The notes below the pieces were generated by a model that saw only the letters and a list, made by a program, of their open reading frames with translations, did no database searches and was not told the origin of the DNA. A stretch of 64,000 nt of DNA from assembly GCF_042677145.1 (NCBI RefSeq), contig NZ_JBHTIT010000001.1, positions 1,798,001 through 1,862,000 of the forward strand. Reading direction: 5' to 3'. The DNA is from Perlucidibaca wandonensis (GTDB lineage: Bacteria; Pseudomonadota; Gammaproteobacteria; Pseudomonadales; Moraxellaceae). Below are positions 35,394 to 45,558 of the stretch, one piece after another (positions within the stretch are counted from its first letter, which is position 1; the number at the start of each line of letters is the position of its first letter). Position numbers and translations under genes: made by a program.

Positions 35394-36497
35394 TTAATCA
35401 GTAGTAATGTATTCGACGATCTCAAGGCCAAAACCCGAGAGCGCATTAAATTTCATTGGCGAGCTCAGCAAACGCATTTTCGACACGCCTAAATCGCGCA
35501 AAATTTGCGAGCCAACACCGATAGTGCGGTACATGCCAGATGTCTCCGTCGTACGCGGACGCTCAGCAAAAAAACCTTCGATGTGTTCAATCATATCGGC
35601 GGCGCGATAGTCTTGGCTGAGCAGCACTAGCACGCCAGACTCGGCCTCGCTTATGGCTTTCAGGCTGCGCTGCATATTCCAACCCAAGCGACCGTTATAG
35701 CGAGCATGTAAAAGATCTCGCAACGGGCTTACGGCGTGCACACGTACTGTCGGCACAGCACCACTTCCAAGCTCACCTTTAACTAGGGCAATGTGTACAC
35801 CGTCGTTGTTGGCTTCGCGATATACGTGCAGCTGGAAGTCACCAAACTCAGTAGGCAGTGTGCGTGTCGACTCACATGCCACGGTTTGCTCATGCACCAT
35901 GCGGTAGTGAATTAAGTCGGCGATGGTGCCGATTTTCAGCCCATGCTCTTCGGCAAACTTTTCTAAATCAGGACGGCGCGCCATGGTGCCGTCGTCATTC
36001 ATCACTTCACAAATAACACCGCTGGGATCAAGACCTGCTAGTCGCGCGAAGTCACAAGCAGCTTCGGTATGGCCAGCACGATGCAAAACGCCGCCGGGCT
36101 CAGCCATCAATGGGAAAATGTGACCCGGCTGAACGATGTCTGCCGACGTAGCATTTAAGCCAGCAGCCGCCTGCACGGTGCGTGCGCGATCGGCAGCGGA
36201 AATACCAGTAGTGACACCTGTTGCCGCCTCAATAGACACGGTGAATTTCGTGCCATAGCCGGAGCCATTGGCTTGCACCATGAGGCCGAGATCGAGCTGC
36301 TGGCAACGCTCACGCGTCATCGGCATGCAAATTAAGCCGCGCGCATGACGCGCCATAAAATTGATGTGCTCGGCTTGGCAATGTGAGGCGGCCATGACGA
36401 TATCGCCTTCATTTTCGCGATCTTCGTCGTCCATCAACACCACCATTTTGCCTTGGCGTATGTCTTCAATCAGCGCTTCTACAGAATCAAGTTTCAT
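35394..36497 (-). CDS. ribBA: 3,4-dihydroxy-2-butanone 4-phosphate synthase with degenerate GTP cyclohydrolase II-like domain
   Basis: A 367-residue fusion. The N-terminal half (about 1-200) is an active-looking RibB with DDEDRENEGDIVMAA and HTEAACDFARLAG. The C-terminal half aligns with GTP cyclohydrolase II in layout but lacks the three zinc cysteines and the QEGRGIG loop; the corresponding region reads VRVHAVSPLRDLLHARYNGR. So it is a RibBX-type protein, probably not able to open GTP. The intact ribA at 32103 fills that role. Confidence 0.93.
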   Translation of the reverse strand: MKLDSVEALIEDIRQGKMVVLMDDEDRENEGDIVMAASHCQAEHINFMARHARGLICMPMTRERCQQLDLGLMVQANGSGYGTKFTVSIEAATGVTTGISAADRARTVQAAAGLNATSADIVQPGHIFPLMAEPGGVLHRAGHTEAACDFARLAGLDPSGVICEVMNDDGTMARRPDLEKFAEEHGLKIGTIADLIHYRMVHEQTVACESTRTLPTEFGDFQLHVYREANNDGVHIALVKGELGSGAVPTVRVHAVSPLRDLLHARYNGRLGWNMQRSLKAISEAESGVLVLLSQDYRAADMIEHIEGFFAERPRTTETSGMYRTIGVGSQILRDLGVSKMRLLSSPMKFNALSGFGLEIVEYITTD

Positions 36498-36538
36498 GCC
36501 TATCCTATCGAGTTAATGGCCGAGAAAAGGCCGGTTAA

Positions 36539-36898
36539 TTAGCGTGCCGTATTAACTTCACGAACACAGGCTTGGCGGATTTGGCGTACACCCTCGCCGA
36601 GGGCATTGCGAGGTAGGCGCCGATCAGGAGCCTCCCAAACACGTTCGTCTAAAGCTAAAACATCGGTGATGCCAAAACGCGTTTCGCCACCGTAGGCGAA
36701 GGCGTCAAAAATGCAACGACACAAGGCTTCGCGCTGGCCAGCAGCTACGGTCGCATCTGTCATGCAGGTCTGCATAAACTGCTGCTCGCGGGCGGCGGCA
36801 AAATCGACAGTAAATGCCGAGGCAGGCATGAGCGCAATCACCAGTGCCGCCAACTTTAGGTGCTGCGAAAAAGTGTGCTTCATTTTAATGTGAGCCAT
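36539..36898 (-). CDS. Small exported protein with four cysteines, unknown
   Basis: About 119 residues. A hydrophobic signal (LAALVIALMPASAFT) is followed by a helical mature part with Cys in QTCMTD, LCRCIF and QACVRE, which suits two disulfides in the periplasm. I do not recognise the family. It sits between ribE and ribBA, an odd place for an exported protein. The ATG at 36898 has GGAG 7 bases before it and overlaps ribE by 14 bp; alternatives are 36904 and 36883. Confidence 0.7.
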   Translation of the reverse strand: MAHIKMKHTFSQHLKLAALVIALMPASAFTVDFAAAREQQFMQTCMTDATVAAGQREALCRCIFDAFAYGGETRFGITDVLALDERVWEAPDRRLPRNALGEGVRQIRQACVREVNTAR

Positions 36899-37550
36899 AA
36901 CCATTCTCCGCCAACATAGCCAGCGTAATACCAGCGCCAGCAGTGGATTGTGCAGCGCGCTCGCCCATCATCAAACGCTCGAGGTAGCGCGCTAAAACAT
37001 CGACTTCGAGGTTGAGCTTAACGCCTGGAGCCCAATCACCGACATTAGTTTCTTGCACGGTGTGCGGCACGATATTGAGATCAAACACGGCACCATCGAT
37101 GGCATTAATGGTCAAACTCACGCCATCGGTGGTGATCGAACCTTTTTCCGCCATGTATTTCGCGAGGCTATCAGGGGCTTTCACGCGGTAGCGAATCGAG
37201 CGCGCACTTGGCGTAACCGAGACAATTTCACCAACGCCATCAACATGACCACTGACCAAATGGCCGCCCAAGCGCGTAGTCGGTAACAAAGCTTTTTCTA
37301 AGTTGACGCGATGGCCAACGGTGAAGTTCGCTAACGTTGAGCGTGCCACGGTTTCCAGCGAGACATCGGCGCTATACCAATCGCTGCCCTGCGCAATCAC
37401 GGTCAGGCAAACGCCATTAGTAGCAATCGAATCACCGAGTTTGACGTCAGCCATGTCTAGCTTGCCGGTGGCGATGGTTAAGCGCAGGTCTCCGCCGCGC
37501 GGCTCCATACGTCGTACTAAACCAACCGCTTCAATAATGCCTGTAAACAT
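36885..37550 (-). CDS. ribE: Riboflavin synthase alpha chain
   Basis: A 221-residue enzyme with two lumazine-binding barrels. It starts MFTGIIEAVG and carries SVSP-like SVTPSARSIRYRV, GHLVSGHVDGVG and DGVSLTINAI. It dismutates two lumazines to riboflavin. It lies 17 bp after ribD. The family usually has about 200-215 residues; the extra few are C-terminal (ERAAQSTAGAG). Confidence 0.95.
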   Translation of the reverse strand: MFTGIIEAVGLVRRMEPRGGDLRLTIATGKLDMADVKLGDSIATNGVCLTVIAQGSDWYSADVSLETVARSTLANFTVGHRVNLEKALLPTTRLGGHLVSGHVDGVGEIVSVTPSARSIRYRVKAPDSLAKYMAEKGSITTDGVSLTINAIDGAVFDLNIVPHTVQETNVGDWAPGVKLNLEVDVLARYLERLMMGERAAQSTAGAGITLAMLAENGYGSH

Positions 37551-37567
37551 TGCCTAACTCCGGAGCC

Positions 37568-38770
37568 TTAAGTTGCTGCAACTGAGCAATGGTAAATCGT
37601 GCGGGTATCTTCACCGATTTGGCGGCGATCCGTAACCCTCAAGCGGCACTGCTCAGTCATGCGCTGCATGGGCCATGCAATGGCAGCACGCGCTTCGCTG
37701 CCGAGTAACGTTGGCGCTTGGTAAACAATTAATTCATCGACCACGCCTGCTCGTAAAAAAGCACCGGTGAGCGTGGCGCCCGCCTCCAGCATTAAGGTGT
37801 GATGGCCCGCTGCCGCTAGCGTGGATAATGCCGCGTGAATATCTAGACCTGATTGGTTGCTGGCCGTTTGCGGAGCGCTCTGTGTAGGCGAATTAGCTGT
37901 TGCCAACGCTATCGCCTGCAGTAATGCACCACTTGCCTTCAGAGCCTCAACTCGAGCGGCCACTTCAGCAGAACCATCAATAGCACCATGCAATACGCGC
38001 ACCGCACCACCCGCCGCAAACAATGCGGAATCTATAGGCGTACGCGCAAACGTGTCGAGCACCACACGCTCAGGTTGACGCACGCCATTGGCCGCATGTG
38101 CCTGCAGCTGCGCAGCATCCGCCCACATCTCTGGACGCACATTCAAACTAGGGTCATCGGCCAAAATCGTAGCAGAGCCGGTAATAATAGCGCTGCTACG
38201 TGCCCGCCATCGCTGCACATCGGCGCGGGCGGCACTGCCGGTAATCCATTTCGACTCGCCCGATGCCATGGCGCTGCGGCCATCGGCACTGAGGGCTATT
38301 TTTGCGCGCAGCCAAGGGCGACCGCCGGCCATCACACGTAAAAATCCGGGGTTTTGCGCCTGCGCCTGTTCAGCGAGCAAGCCATCGCGGACATGAATGC
38401 CGGCATCTCTTAAGAGCTTGAGGCCACGGCCAGCGACCTGCGGATTAGCATCACGAACGGCGACCACCACTTCTGCCACGCCAGCAGCGATCAATGCCTC
38501 AGCACAGGGCGGCGTACGGCCATGATGTGCGCAGGGCTCGAGCGTGACGTAGGCTGTTGCACCGCGAGCTAACTCTCCCGCCTCAGCCAAAGCATAAACT
38601 TCCGCATGCGCTTCGCCTGCACGCAAATGTCCGCCGCGACCGACCACCACGCCATCGCGAACGATAACGCAGCCGACCTGCGGGTTGGGATGCACCGAAT
38701 ATTGCCCATGCGCGGCAAGGCGCAAGGCTTCGGCCATATGCGCGTAATTGGCAGCGGTAAATTCGCTCAC
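37568..38770 (-). CDS. ribD: Bifunctional riboflavin deaminase/reductase
   Basis: A 400-residue protein. The deaminase half (about 1-150) has the zinc motif HAEVYAL and PCAHHGRTPPC. The reductase half (about 155-395) has MASGESKWITG and LLGSEARAAIAWP. It performs steps two and three of riboflavin synthesis. It overlaps nrdR by 4 bp (38767-38770). Confidence 0.95.
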   Translation of the reverse strand: MSEFTAANYAHMAEALRLAAHGQYSVHPNPQVGCVIVRDGVVVGRGGHLRAGEAHAEVYALAEAGELARGATAYVTLEPCAHHGRTPPCAEALIAAGVAEVVVAVRDANPQVAGRGLKLLRDAGIHVRDGLLAEQAQAQNPGFLRVMAGGRPWLRAKIALSADGRSAMASGESKWITGSAARADVQRWRARSSAIITGSATILADDPSLNVRPEMWADAAQLQAHAANGVRQPERVVLDTFARTPIDSALFAAGGAVRVLHGAIDGSAEVAARVEALKASGALLQAIALATANSPTQSAPQTASNQSGLDIHAALSTLAAAGHHTLMLEAGATLTGAFLRAGVVDELIVYQAPTLLGSEARAAIAWPMQRMTEQCRLRVTDRRQIGEDTRTIYHCSVAAT

Positions 38771-39231
38771 TCGCCAGTCTCAGCCGGGCGCAAGCTATCG
38801 ATTTCAGCGCGGAAAGCATCGACATCTTGAAAGTCGCGATAGACCGAAGCAAAACGCACATAAGCCACAGGATCGAGCCGCTTGAGCTCAGTCATCACTA
38901 ACTCGCCAATATGCCGCGTTTTGATTTCACGCTCACCGGTGGCGCGCAATTTATGCATGATTTGATGCACCGCAGCATCAATACGATCGATGCTAACTGG
39001 GCGCTTTTGCAGGGAGTGCAGCATGCCTTCACGCAGCTTCTCGACGTCGAAAGGCTGGCGCGTACCATCAGATTTGATGACGCGAGGAATAACTAATTCG
39101 GCGGTTTCAAACGTAGTGAAGCGCTCGCCGCAGGAGATGCACTCCCGGCGGCGGCGAATTTGATCACCATCGGTCACCAGACGTGAGTCGATGACCTTGG
39201 TTTCTTCTGCCTTACAGAACGGACAATACAT
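38767..39231 (-). CDS. nrdR: Transcriptional repressor NrdR
   Basis: A 154-residue regulator of ribonucleotide reductase genes. The N-terminal zinc ribbon is CPFCKAEETKV...CISCGERF and the rest an ATP-cone. It is fused in transcription with ribD, as in many proteobacteria. No nrd gene lies in this window. Confidence 0.96.
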   Translation of the reverse strand: MYCPFCKAEETKVIDSRLVTDGDQIRRRRECISCGERFTTFETAELVIPRVIKSDGTRQPFDVEKLREGMLHSLQKRPVSIDRIDAAVHQIMHKLRATGEREIKTRHIGELVMTELKRLDPVAYVRFASVYRDFQDVDAFRAEIDSLRPAETGE

Positions 39232-39286
39232 GAGAAAAGAACCACCCTGTGTTTCGTCAACAACAGTGTTTTGATGTCGGGCTTAA

Positions 39287-40558
<1,272 letters not shown>

Positions 40559-40601
40559 GCGGGGCTCCGTGGCGACTCGGGGTGCTCATAAGTGATGGCA
40601 G

Positions 40602-40607
40602 ATTATA
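40602..40607 (-). promoter_or_regulatory. Possible -10 box for glyA
   Basis: TATAAT on the minus strand, 44 bp before the glyA start. No clear -35 at 16-18 bp. Confidence 0.35.
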
Positions 40608-40726
40608 CGGCAAATCAGGCAGAAAGGCAGCGCCAGAAACCACCAACTCAGTAGCAAATAGTTTGCAATGTAACAGTGTGCAGTGTAAAGATTACGACAT
40701 TAGCAAATACATGGCGGAGCTTTGTC

Positions 40727-41644
40727 GTGAACACCTATCGAATTCGCAGCACTGACGGCATCACATTGCATGCCAAAAGCATGGGCTCACCAGATGCACC
40801 GGCCTTAGTGCTGGTGCACGGCTATCCCGATAATCATCGCGTCTGGCTACCGGTAGCCGAGCGCCTAGCCGAGCATTTTCATGTCATTTTGTATGATGTA
40901 CGCGGTGCCGGCGAGTCGGACTCTGGCCGCAATGTCGCGGCCTATCGCCTGACGCAGCTAGCTCACGACCTCGAAGCCGTGGTCGACTCAGTCATCCCAG
41001 CGCAGCGATTCCATCTCGCCGCACACGACTGGGGCTCGATTCAAAGCTGGGAGTCCGTTACCGGCCAAGCGCTCGATGATCGCATCATCAGCTTCAGCAG
41101 CATTTCTGGCCCGAGCTTAGATCATGCCGGCCATTGGATGCGCAAGCGCCTGGGCAGCAGCGAACCGAGAGCCATTATTGAAGGCCTGCGCCAGCTCACC
41201 AGCTCTTGGTACATCATGCTATTTCAAGTGCCGGTGGTAGCGCCGAGCATGTGGAAGCTGGGTGTAGGCCGCTTATGGCCAAAATACTTATCACGCTTTG
41301 AACGCGTGCAAGAACAGCATCCCAACCCTTCGCAAACCGCCGATGGCGTTGAGGGCGTAAAACTTTATCGCGCCAACTTCCTTAATAAGCTCACTGGCCC
41401 CGCCGAAGCCTTCGCCTGCTGCCCGGTGCAAATCATCGTTCCCGCTCGCGACAAGTTCGTCAACGTCAGTCTGTTTGATGATCTGAAAACATGGGTGCCC
41501 GAGCTTTATCGCCGCGACATCGACGCTGGCCATTGGGTTGTGCTGAGCCAGCCCGACCTCATTGCGCAATGGATTGCTGAGTTTGCCTTTGGAATGACAC
41601 AAGAAACACGCCCCGCCGCACTCAAAGCATTGGCCGTTGCCTGA
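40727..41644 (+). CDS. Alpha/beta hydrolase, epoxide-hydrolase-like
   Basis: A 305-residue alpha/beta hydrolase with the oxyanion motif HGYPDNHRVW and an HDWG nucleophile elbow (AHDWGSIQSWE), in which Asp is the nucleophile as in epoxide hydrolases and dehalogenases. The catalytic His is in DAGHWVVL. I chose the GTG at 40727, which has GGAG 7 bases upstream; an earlier in-frame GTG at 40676 lacks an SD. It is followed after 10 bp by the COG3687-type gene, so the two likely form an operon. Confidence 0.87.
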   Translation: MNTYRIRSTDGITLHAKSMGSPDAPALVLVHGYPDNHRVWLPVAERLAEHFHVILYDVRGAGESDSGRNVAAYRLTQLAHDLEAVVDSVIPAQRFHLAAHDWGSIQSWESVTGQALDDRIISFSSISGPSLDHAGHWMRKRLGSSEPRAIIEGLRQLTSSWYIMLFQVPVVAPSMWKLGVGRLWPKYLSRFERVQEQHPNPSQTADGVEGVKLYRANFLNKLTGPAEAFACCPVQIIVPARDKFVNVSLFDDLKTWVPELYRRDIDAGHWVVLSQPDLIAQWIAEFAFGMTQETRPAALKALAVA

Positions 41645-41654
41645 GGAAACCATC

Positions 41655-42587
41655 ATGACAGTTCACACGCTAAAAGCCCGTAAAGTGCAATTCGATTTAT
41701 CCACAACGCCATTGCATTGGATCCCAAATGATCCATTTGCCACTCATTTGATCAATAGCATCAACTTGATTTTACCGGCGGGTGAGCTCTGGTTTTGCCG
41801 TGTCTTCAATCAAGCGCTGCCACTTATCAAAGATGAAAAATTGCGCTTAGAAGTGAAAGGCTTTATTGCTCAAGAAGGCATGCACGCACGTGCACACAAA
41901 GGTGCGTGGCCTTATTTAGAAAGACACAATGTCGACATCACCGCACTGCTAGCGCGCTCCGATCGCATCTTCGGCACGCTACTGAGCGATGCGCCATTGG
42001 GCATCAATATGCTTAACCGCAAGCGCCTACAAAAACCTTGGCTGATCGCACGTGTCGGGCTAGTAGCTGCCATTGAGCATTTCACCGGCTTTTTGGGGCA
42101 ATGGTGCATGGATAACACCAGCTGGGACAAAGCCGAGCCGACCATGGCCGACTTGTTTCGCTGGCATTTGGCTGAAGAAGTTGAGCACCGCAGCGTTGCC
42201 TATGATCTATATGAGCATCTGTGCAAGACCGAGCTGGGCTTTTATGTCAGCCGGCAAGCCATGATGGCTGCTGTATTTCCCTTGTTTATCTATCTATTTA
42301 TGGATGGCTACCGTCAGCTCGCGGCACAAGATCAAGATGACGAACATAGCTTACGCTTAGCTCGCAGCAGCATGCTTAGACTATTACTAGAACTTGAAAG
42401 CAATGGCATTAGCCGAGAAAACGTACCGCGCTTTTCGGCATTCTGCATGGCCACACTGCATTGGATATCGCCTCGCTTCCATCCTGAAAGCGAAGGCAAT
42501 ACCGAGCAGGCACTAAACTACTTGGCGCGCTCACCCGCCGCGCGAGCCGCCCTCGCGCGAGAGCAGCCAGTAGCCCAAGCCGGCTGA
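41655..42587 (+). CDS. Predicted metal-dependent hydrolase (COG3687/PF10118 family)
   Basis: A 310-residue helical protein. Characteristic pieces are PAGELWFCRVFNQALPLI, FIAQEGMHARAH, IEHFTGF and HLAEEVEHRSVAYDLYE, which hold the E..H/EE..H pattern of a di-metal helical bundle (ferritin-like). The reaction is unknown. SD GAGG precedes the ATG at 41655. Its last 57 bp overlap the 3' end of nhaA on the other strand. Confidence 0.85.
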   Translation: MTVHTLKARKVQFDLSTTPLHWIPNDPFATHLINSINLILPAGELWFCRVFNQALPLIKDEKLRLEVKGFIAQEGMHARAHKGAWPYLERHNVDITALLARSDRIFGTLLSDAPLGINMLNRKRLQKPWLIARVGLVAAIEHFTGFLGQWCMDNTSWDKAEPTMADLFRWHLAEEVEHRSVAYDLYEHLCKTELGFYVSRQAMMAAVFPLFIYLFMDGYRQLAAQDQDDEHSLRLARSSMLRLLLELESNGISRENVPRFSAFCMATLHWISPRFHPESEGNTEQALNYLARSPAARAALAREQPVAQAG

Positions 42588-43715
42588 CACAAACGATGCC
42601 ACGAGCACGGCCAAACGATCGACCAGCGCGACGCTTTGGCCAGAATGCTCAAACGCCAACGAACTAATAAACAGACTCATGGTGAAGCCGATGCCGCAAA
42701 GCACGGCGGCACCATGGAGCTGGCGCCAGTTGGTACGATCAGGCAGCTGCGCCCAACCCATGCGCACGCAGAACCACGAAAAGCCCACAATACCAATCTG
42801 CTTACCAACGAATAAGCCCAGCGCAATGCCCTGAAACACGCTATTTGACAGCACCTCAAAGCCAAGCCCCGCCAAACTCACGCCAGCGTTGGCAAAGGCA
42901 AAAATAGGCACAATGGCAAACGCCACCCACGGGTGCAGCGCATGCTCCAAGCGCTCAGATGGCGAATTTCCGTGACCATCGCGAGTCACCGGAATTGCTA
43001 ACGCAATAACCACACCAGCCAACGTAGCGTGCACACCAGACTTCAGCACACTGACCCATAAAATTAGACCAACTACGGCATAGGGCGAGATGCGCCTTAC
43101 GCCAGTGCGATTCATTATGAACAAGGCCGCAGTCGAAATTGCCGCAATAATTAGCGAGAGTACGGATAATTTGCTGGTGTAGAACAGCGCGATAATGATC
43201 ACCGCACCCAAGTCATCCATCACCGCTAAAGCCATAACAAAGGCTTTCAATGCCGGCGGCACACGCGAGCCGAGCAAGGCAATGATGCCTAAAGCAAAGG
43301 CAATATCTGTTGCCGATGGAATTGCCCAGCCGGCTAGCAATGCTGGATCCTGATAGTTGAGTGCAACGTAAATCAGTGCTGGCACAGCCATGCCGCCAAT
43401 GGCTGCAGCGCCAGGCAACACGATTTGCTTCATCGAGCTGAGATGGCCATGCACCATTTCGCGCTTAATTTCTAAGCCAACGATGAGAAAAAACACCGCC
43501 ATCAAGCCGTCGTTAATCCACAACAGCATAGGCTTGTCGATATTCAGCGCACCCACGCGTACTTGCACGGGGATAGACAGCAGCCATTCGTAAAACTCAC
43601 GGCCTGCCGTGTTAGCCAGCGCTAGCGCCGCAAATGTAGCCAGCATTAATAAAATGCCCGCCTGCACGTCTGGTGCCCAACGCTGCCACGGCCATTGTGT
43701 CGTTGTAACCCTCAC
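42531..43715 (-). CDS. nhaA: Na+/H+ antiporter NhaA
   Basis: A 394-residue inner-membrane antiporter with about 12 helices. The ion-site helix has PSATDIAFALG and MALAVMDDLGAVIIIALFY (adjacent Asp pair). The GTG at 43715 has AAGGAG 6 bases upstream; in-frame starts at 43733 and 43721 lie on top of or before that SD. Monocistronic, tail-to-tail with the hydrolase. Confidence 0.94.
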   Translation of the reverse strand: MRVTTTQWPWQRWAPDVQAGILLMLATFAALALANTAGREFYEWLLSIPVQVRVGALNIDKPMLLWINDGLMAVFFLIVGLEIKREMVHGHLSSMKQIVLPGAAAIGGMAVPALIYVALNYQDPALLAGWAIPSATDIAFALGIIALLGSRVPPALKAFVMALAVMDDLGAVIIIALFYTSKLSVLSLIIAAISTAALFIMNRTGVRRISPYAVVGLILWVSVLKSGVHATLAGVVIALAIPVTRDGHGNSPSERLEHALHPWVAFAIVPIFAFANAGVSLAGLGFEVLSNSVFQGIALGLFVGKQIGIVGFSWFCVRMGWAQLPDRTNWRQLHGAAVLCGIGFTMSLFISSLAFEHSGQSVALVDRLAVLVASFVSAGLGYWLLSREGGSRGG

Positions 43716-43757
43716 ACGCATCTCCTTTGTCACGAGTTCCCGCAGGTTGATCGGGGT

Positions 43758-43769
43758 GCAGTATACTGC
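43758..43769 (+). promoter_or_regulatory. Palindromic -10 region upstream of ettA
   Basis: GCAGTATACTGC is a perfect 12-bp palindrome that contains TATACT. It lies 33 bp before the ettA start. A TTGATC at 43747 is only 9 bp away, too near for a -35, so the promoter call is weak; it could be an operator. Confidence 0.35.
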
Positions 43770-43802
43770 GCCGCTTGATCCGCCCTAATACAGGAGCATT
43801 GT

Positions 43803-45461
43803 ATGGCGCAGTATATTTACACCATGAACCGGGTGTCTAAATTAGTTCCACCTAAGCGAGAGATTCTAAAGGATATTTCGCTATCTTTTTTCCCCGGCGC
43901 AAAAATTGGCGTACTCGGCCTCAATGGCTCCGGCAAATCCACTTTGCTACGCATCATGGCTGGTGTCGATAAAGACTTTAGCGGCGAAGCTCGCCCTCAA
44001 GCCGGCATTAAAATTGGCTACCTAGAGCAAGAACCCGAGCTCGATGCCAGCAAAGACGTGCGCGGCAACGTCGAAGATGGCGTGCGCGAATGCCTCGACG
44101 CCATGGCTCGTCTCGACGAAGTCTTCTCCGAATACGCCAGCGAAGATGCTGACTTCGACAAACTTGCCGCTGAGCAAGAAAAACTCGAAGCCATCATTCA
44201 AGCGTGGGATGGCCACAACCTGAACAACCAGCTTGAGCAGGCCGCCGATGCCCTACGCCTACCGGCTTGGGATGCTGAAGTCGCGACACTGTCTGGTGGT
44301 GAACGCCGCCGCGTGGCGCTATGCCGCCTGCTGCTGTCGAAACCCGACATGCTGCTGCTCGACGAACCAACCAACCACTTGGATGCCGAATCCGTGGGCT
44401 GGCTGGAAATATTCTTGAAAGACTTCCCCGGCACCATCGTCGCCATTACCCACGATCGCTACTTCCTTGAGAACGTAGCCGAATGGATCTTGGAGCTCGA
44501 CCGCGGTCGTGGCATCCCTTACGAGGGCAACTACACCGGCTGGCTAGAGCAAAAAAGTGCGCGTCTAGACATGGAAAATCGCCAAGAGGAAGCCCACACC
44601 AAGGCTTTGAAACGCGAGCTGGAATGGGTACGTAGTAACCCGAAAGCGCGTCAGGCGAAATCTAAGTCGCGTATGCAGGCTTATGAAGAGTTATCGAGCA
44701 AAGAGTTCCAGAAACGCGCCGAGACTCAGGAAATTTATATTCCACCTGGTGAGCGTCTAGGCGACCAAGTCATTGAGGCCAAAGGTATTGCCAAATCATT
44801 TGGCGACCGCCTACTTTATGAAAACTTGAGCTTCACTGTGCCGAAAGCGGCGATTGTTGGCATTGTCGGCCCCAACGGCGCCGGTAAAACTACACTATTC
44901 CGCATGATCACTGGCGAGCAAAAGCCTGATGCCGGTGAAGTCGTTGTCGGTCAGAGTGTGAAGGTGGCGTACATCGGCCAGATTCGCGACTCACTCGACG
45001 ACAGCAAATCGGTTTGGGAAGAAGTCTCTGGCGGCCTCGACATCATGAAAGTCGGTGATTACGAGATTCCATCACGCGCTTATATCGGCCGCTTTAACTT
45101 CAAGGGCCAAGATCAGCAAAAACGTGTTGGAGACTTGTCTGGTGGTGAGCGTAACCGTTTGCAACTAGCGAAAATTTTGCAAGTTGGCGCTAACGTGCTG
45201 CTGCTCGACGAACCCTCAAACGACCTCGACGTAGAAACCCTGCGTGCCGTTGAAGAAGCGCTATTGACCTTCCCCGGTGTGGCCATGGTGGTGTCTCACG
45301 ATCGCTGGTTCCTAGACCGTATCGCCACGCATATCCTTGCTTTTGAAGGCGATAATGTGGAGTGGTACGACGGCAACTACACCGAGTACGAAGAGTATCG
45401 TCGCAAAAAACTCGGCAGCAATGCTGGGCCTAAGCGAGTGAAATACAAAAAAATGGCCTAA
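43803..45461 (+). CDS. ettA: Energy-dependent translational throttle protein (ABC-F)
   Basis: A 552-residue ABC-F ATPase that acts on the ribosomal E site, not in transport. Two nucleotide domains: GLNGSGKST with LSGGERRR, and GPNGAGKTT with LSGGERNR. The interdomain arm and linker lie between (about 245-320). Length matches E. coli EttA (555). It stands alone with a good terminator. Confidence 0.96.
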   Translation: MAQYIYTMNRVSKLVPPKREILKDISLSFFPGAKIGVLGLNGSGKSTLLRIMAGVDKDFSGEARPQAGIKIGYLEQEPELDASKDVRGNVEDGVRECLDAMARLDEVFSEYASEDADFDKLAAEQEKLEAIIQAWDGHNLNNQLEQAADALRLPAWDAEVATLSGGERRRVALCRLLLSKPDMLLLDEPTNHLDAESVGWLEIFLKDFPGTIVAITHDRYFLENVAEWILELDRGRGIPYEGNYTGWLEQKSARLDMENRQEEAHTKALKRELEWVRSNPKARQAKSKSRMQAYEELSSKEFQKRAETQEIYIPPGERLGDQVIEAKGIAKSFGDRLLYENLSFTVPKAAIVGIVGPNGAGKTTLFRMITGEQKPDAGEVVVGQSVKVAYIGQIRDSLDDSKSVWEEVSGGLDIMKVGDYEIPSRAYIGRFNFKGQDQQKRVGDLSGGERNRLQLAKILQVGANVLLLDEPSNDLDVETLRAVEEALLTFPGVAMVVSHDRWFLDRIATHILAFEGDNVEWYDGNYTEYEEYRRKKLGSNAGPKRVKYKKMA

Positions 45462-45481
45462 GTCGCTTTAGGCTATATCAG

Positions 45482-45529
45482 CGCCCGCCCTATGGCTCGG
45501 TCAACGAGTCCTCTAGGCCGGGCGTTTTT
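45482..45529 (+). terminator. Intrinsic terminator after ettA
   Basis: CGCCCG (45482-45487) pairs with CGGGCG (45519-45524); inner CCTA/TAGG and CTCG/CGAG continue the stem. TTTTT follows at 45525-45529. Confidence 0.85.
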
Positions 45530-45558
45530 AATGCCAGTAACTAAACCTAGAGATCACC

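Noticed and set aside
36498..36538. FMN riboswitch expected before ribBA or ribE
   Set aside because: The gap is only 41 bp and shows none of the conserved RFN stems; the other rib genes are nearly contiguous.
43747..43767. TTGATC ... TATACT promoter for ettA
   Set aside because: The spacing is 9 bp, too short for sigma-70; only the palindromic -10-like site was kept, with low confidence.
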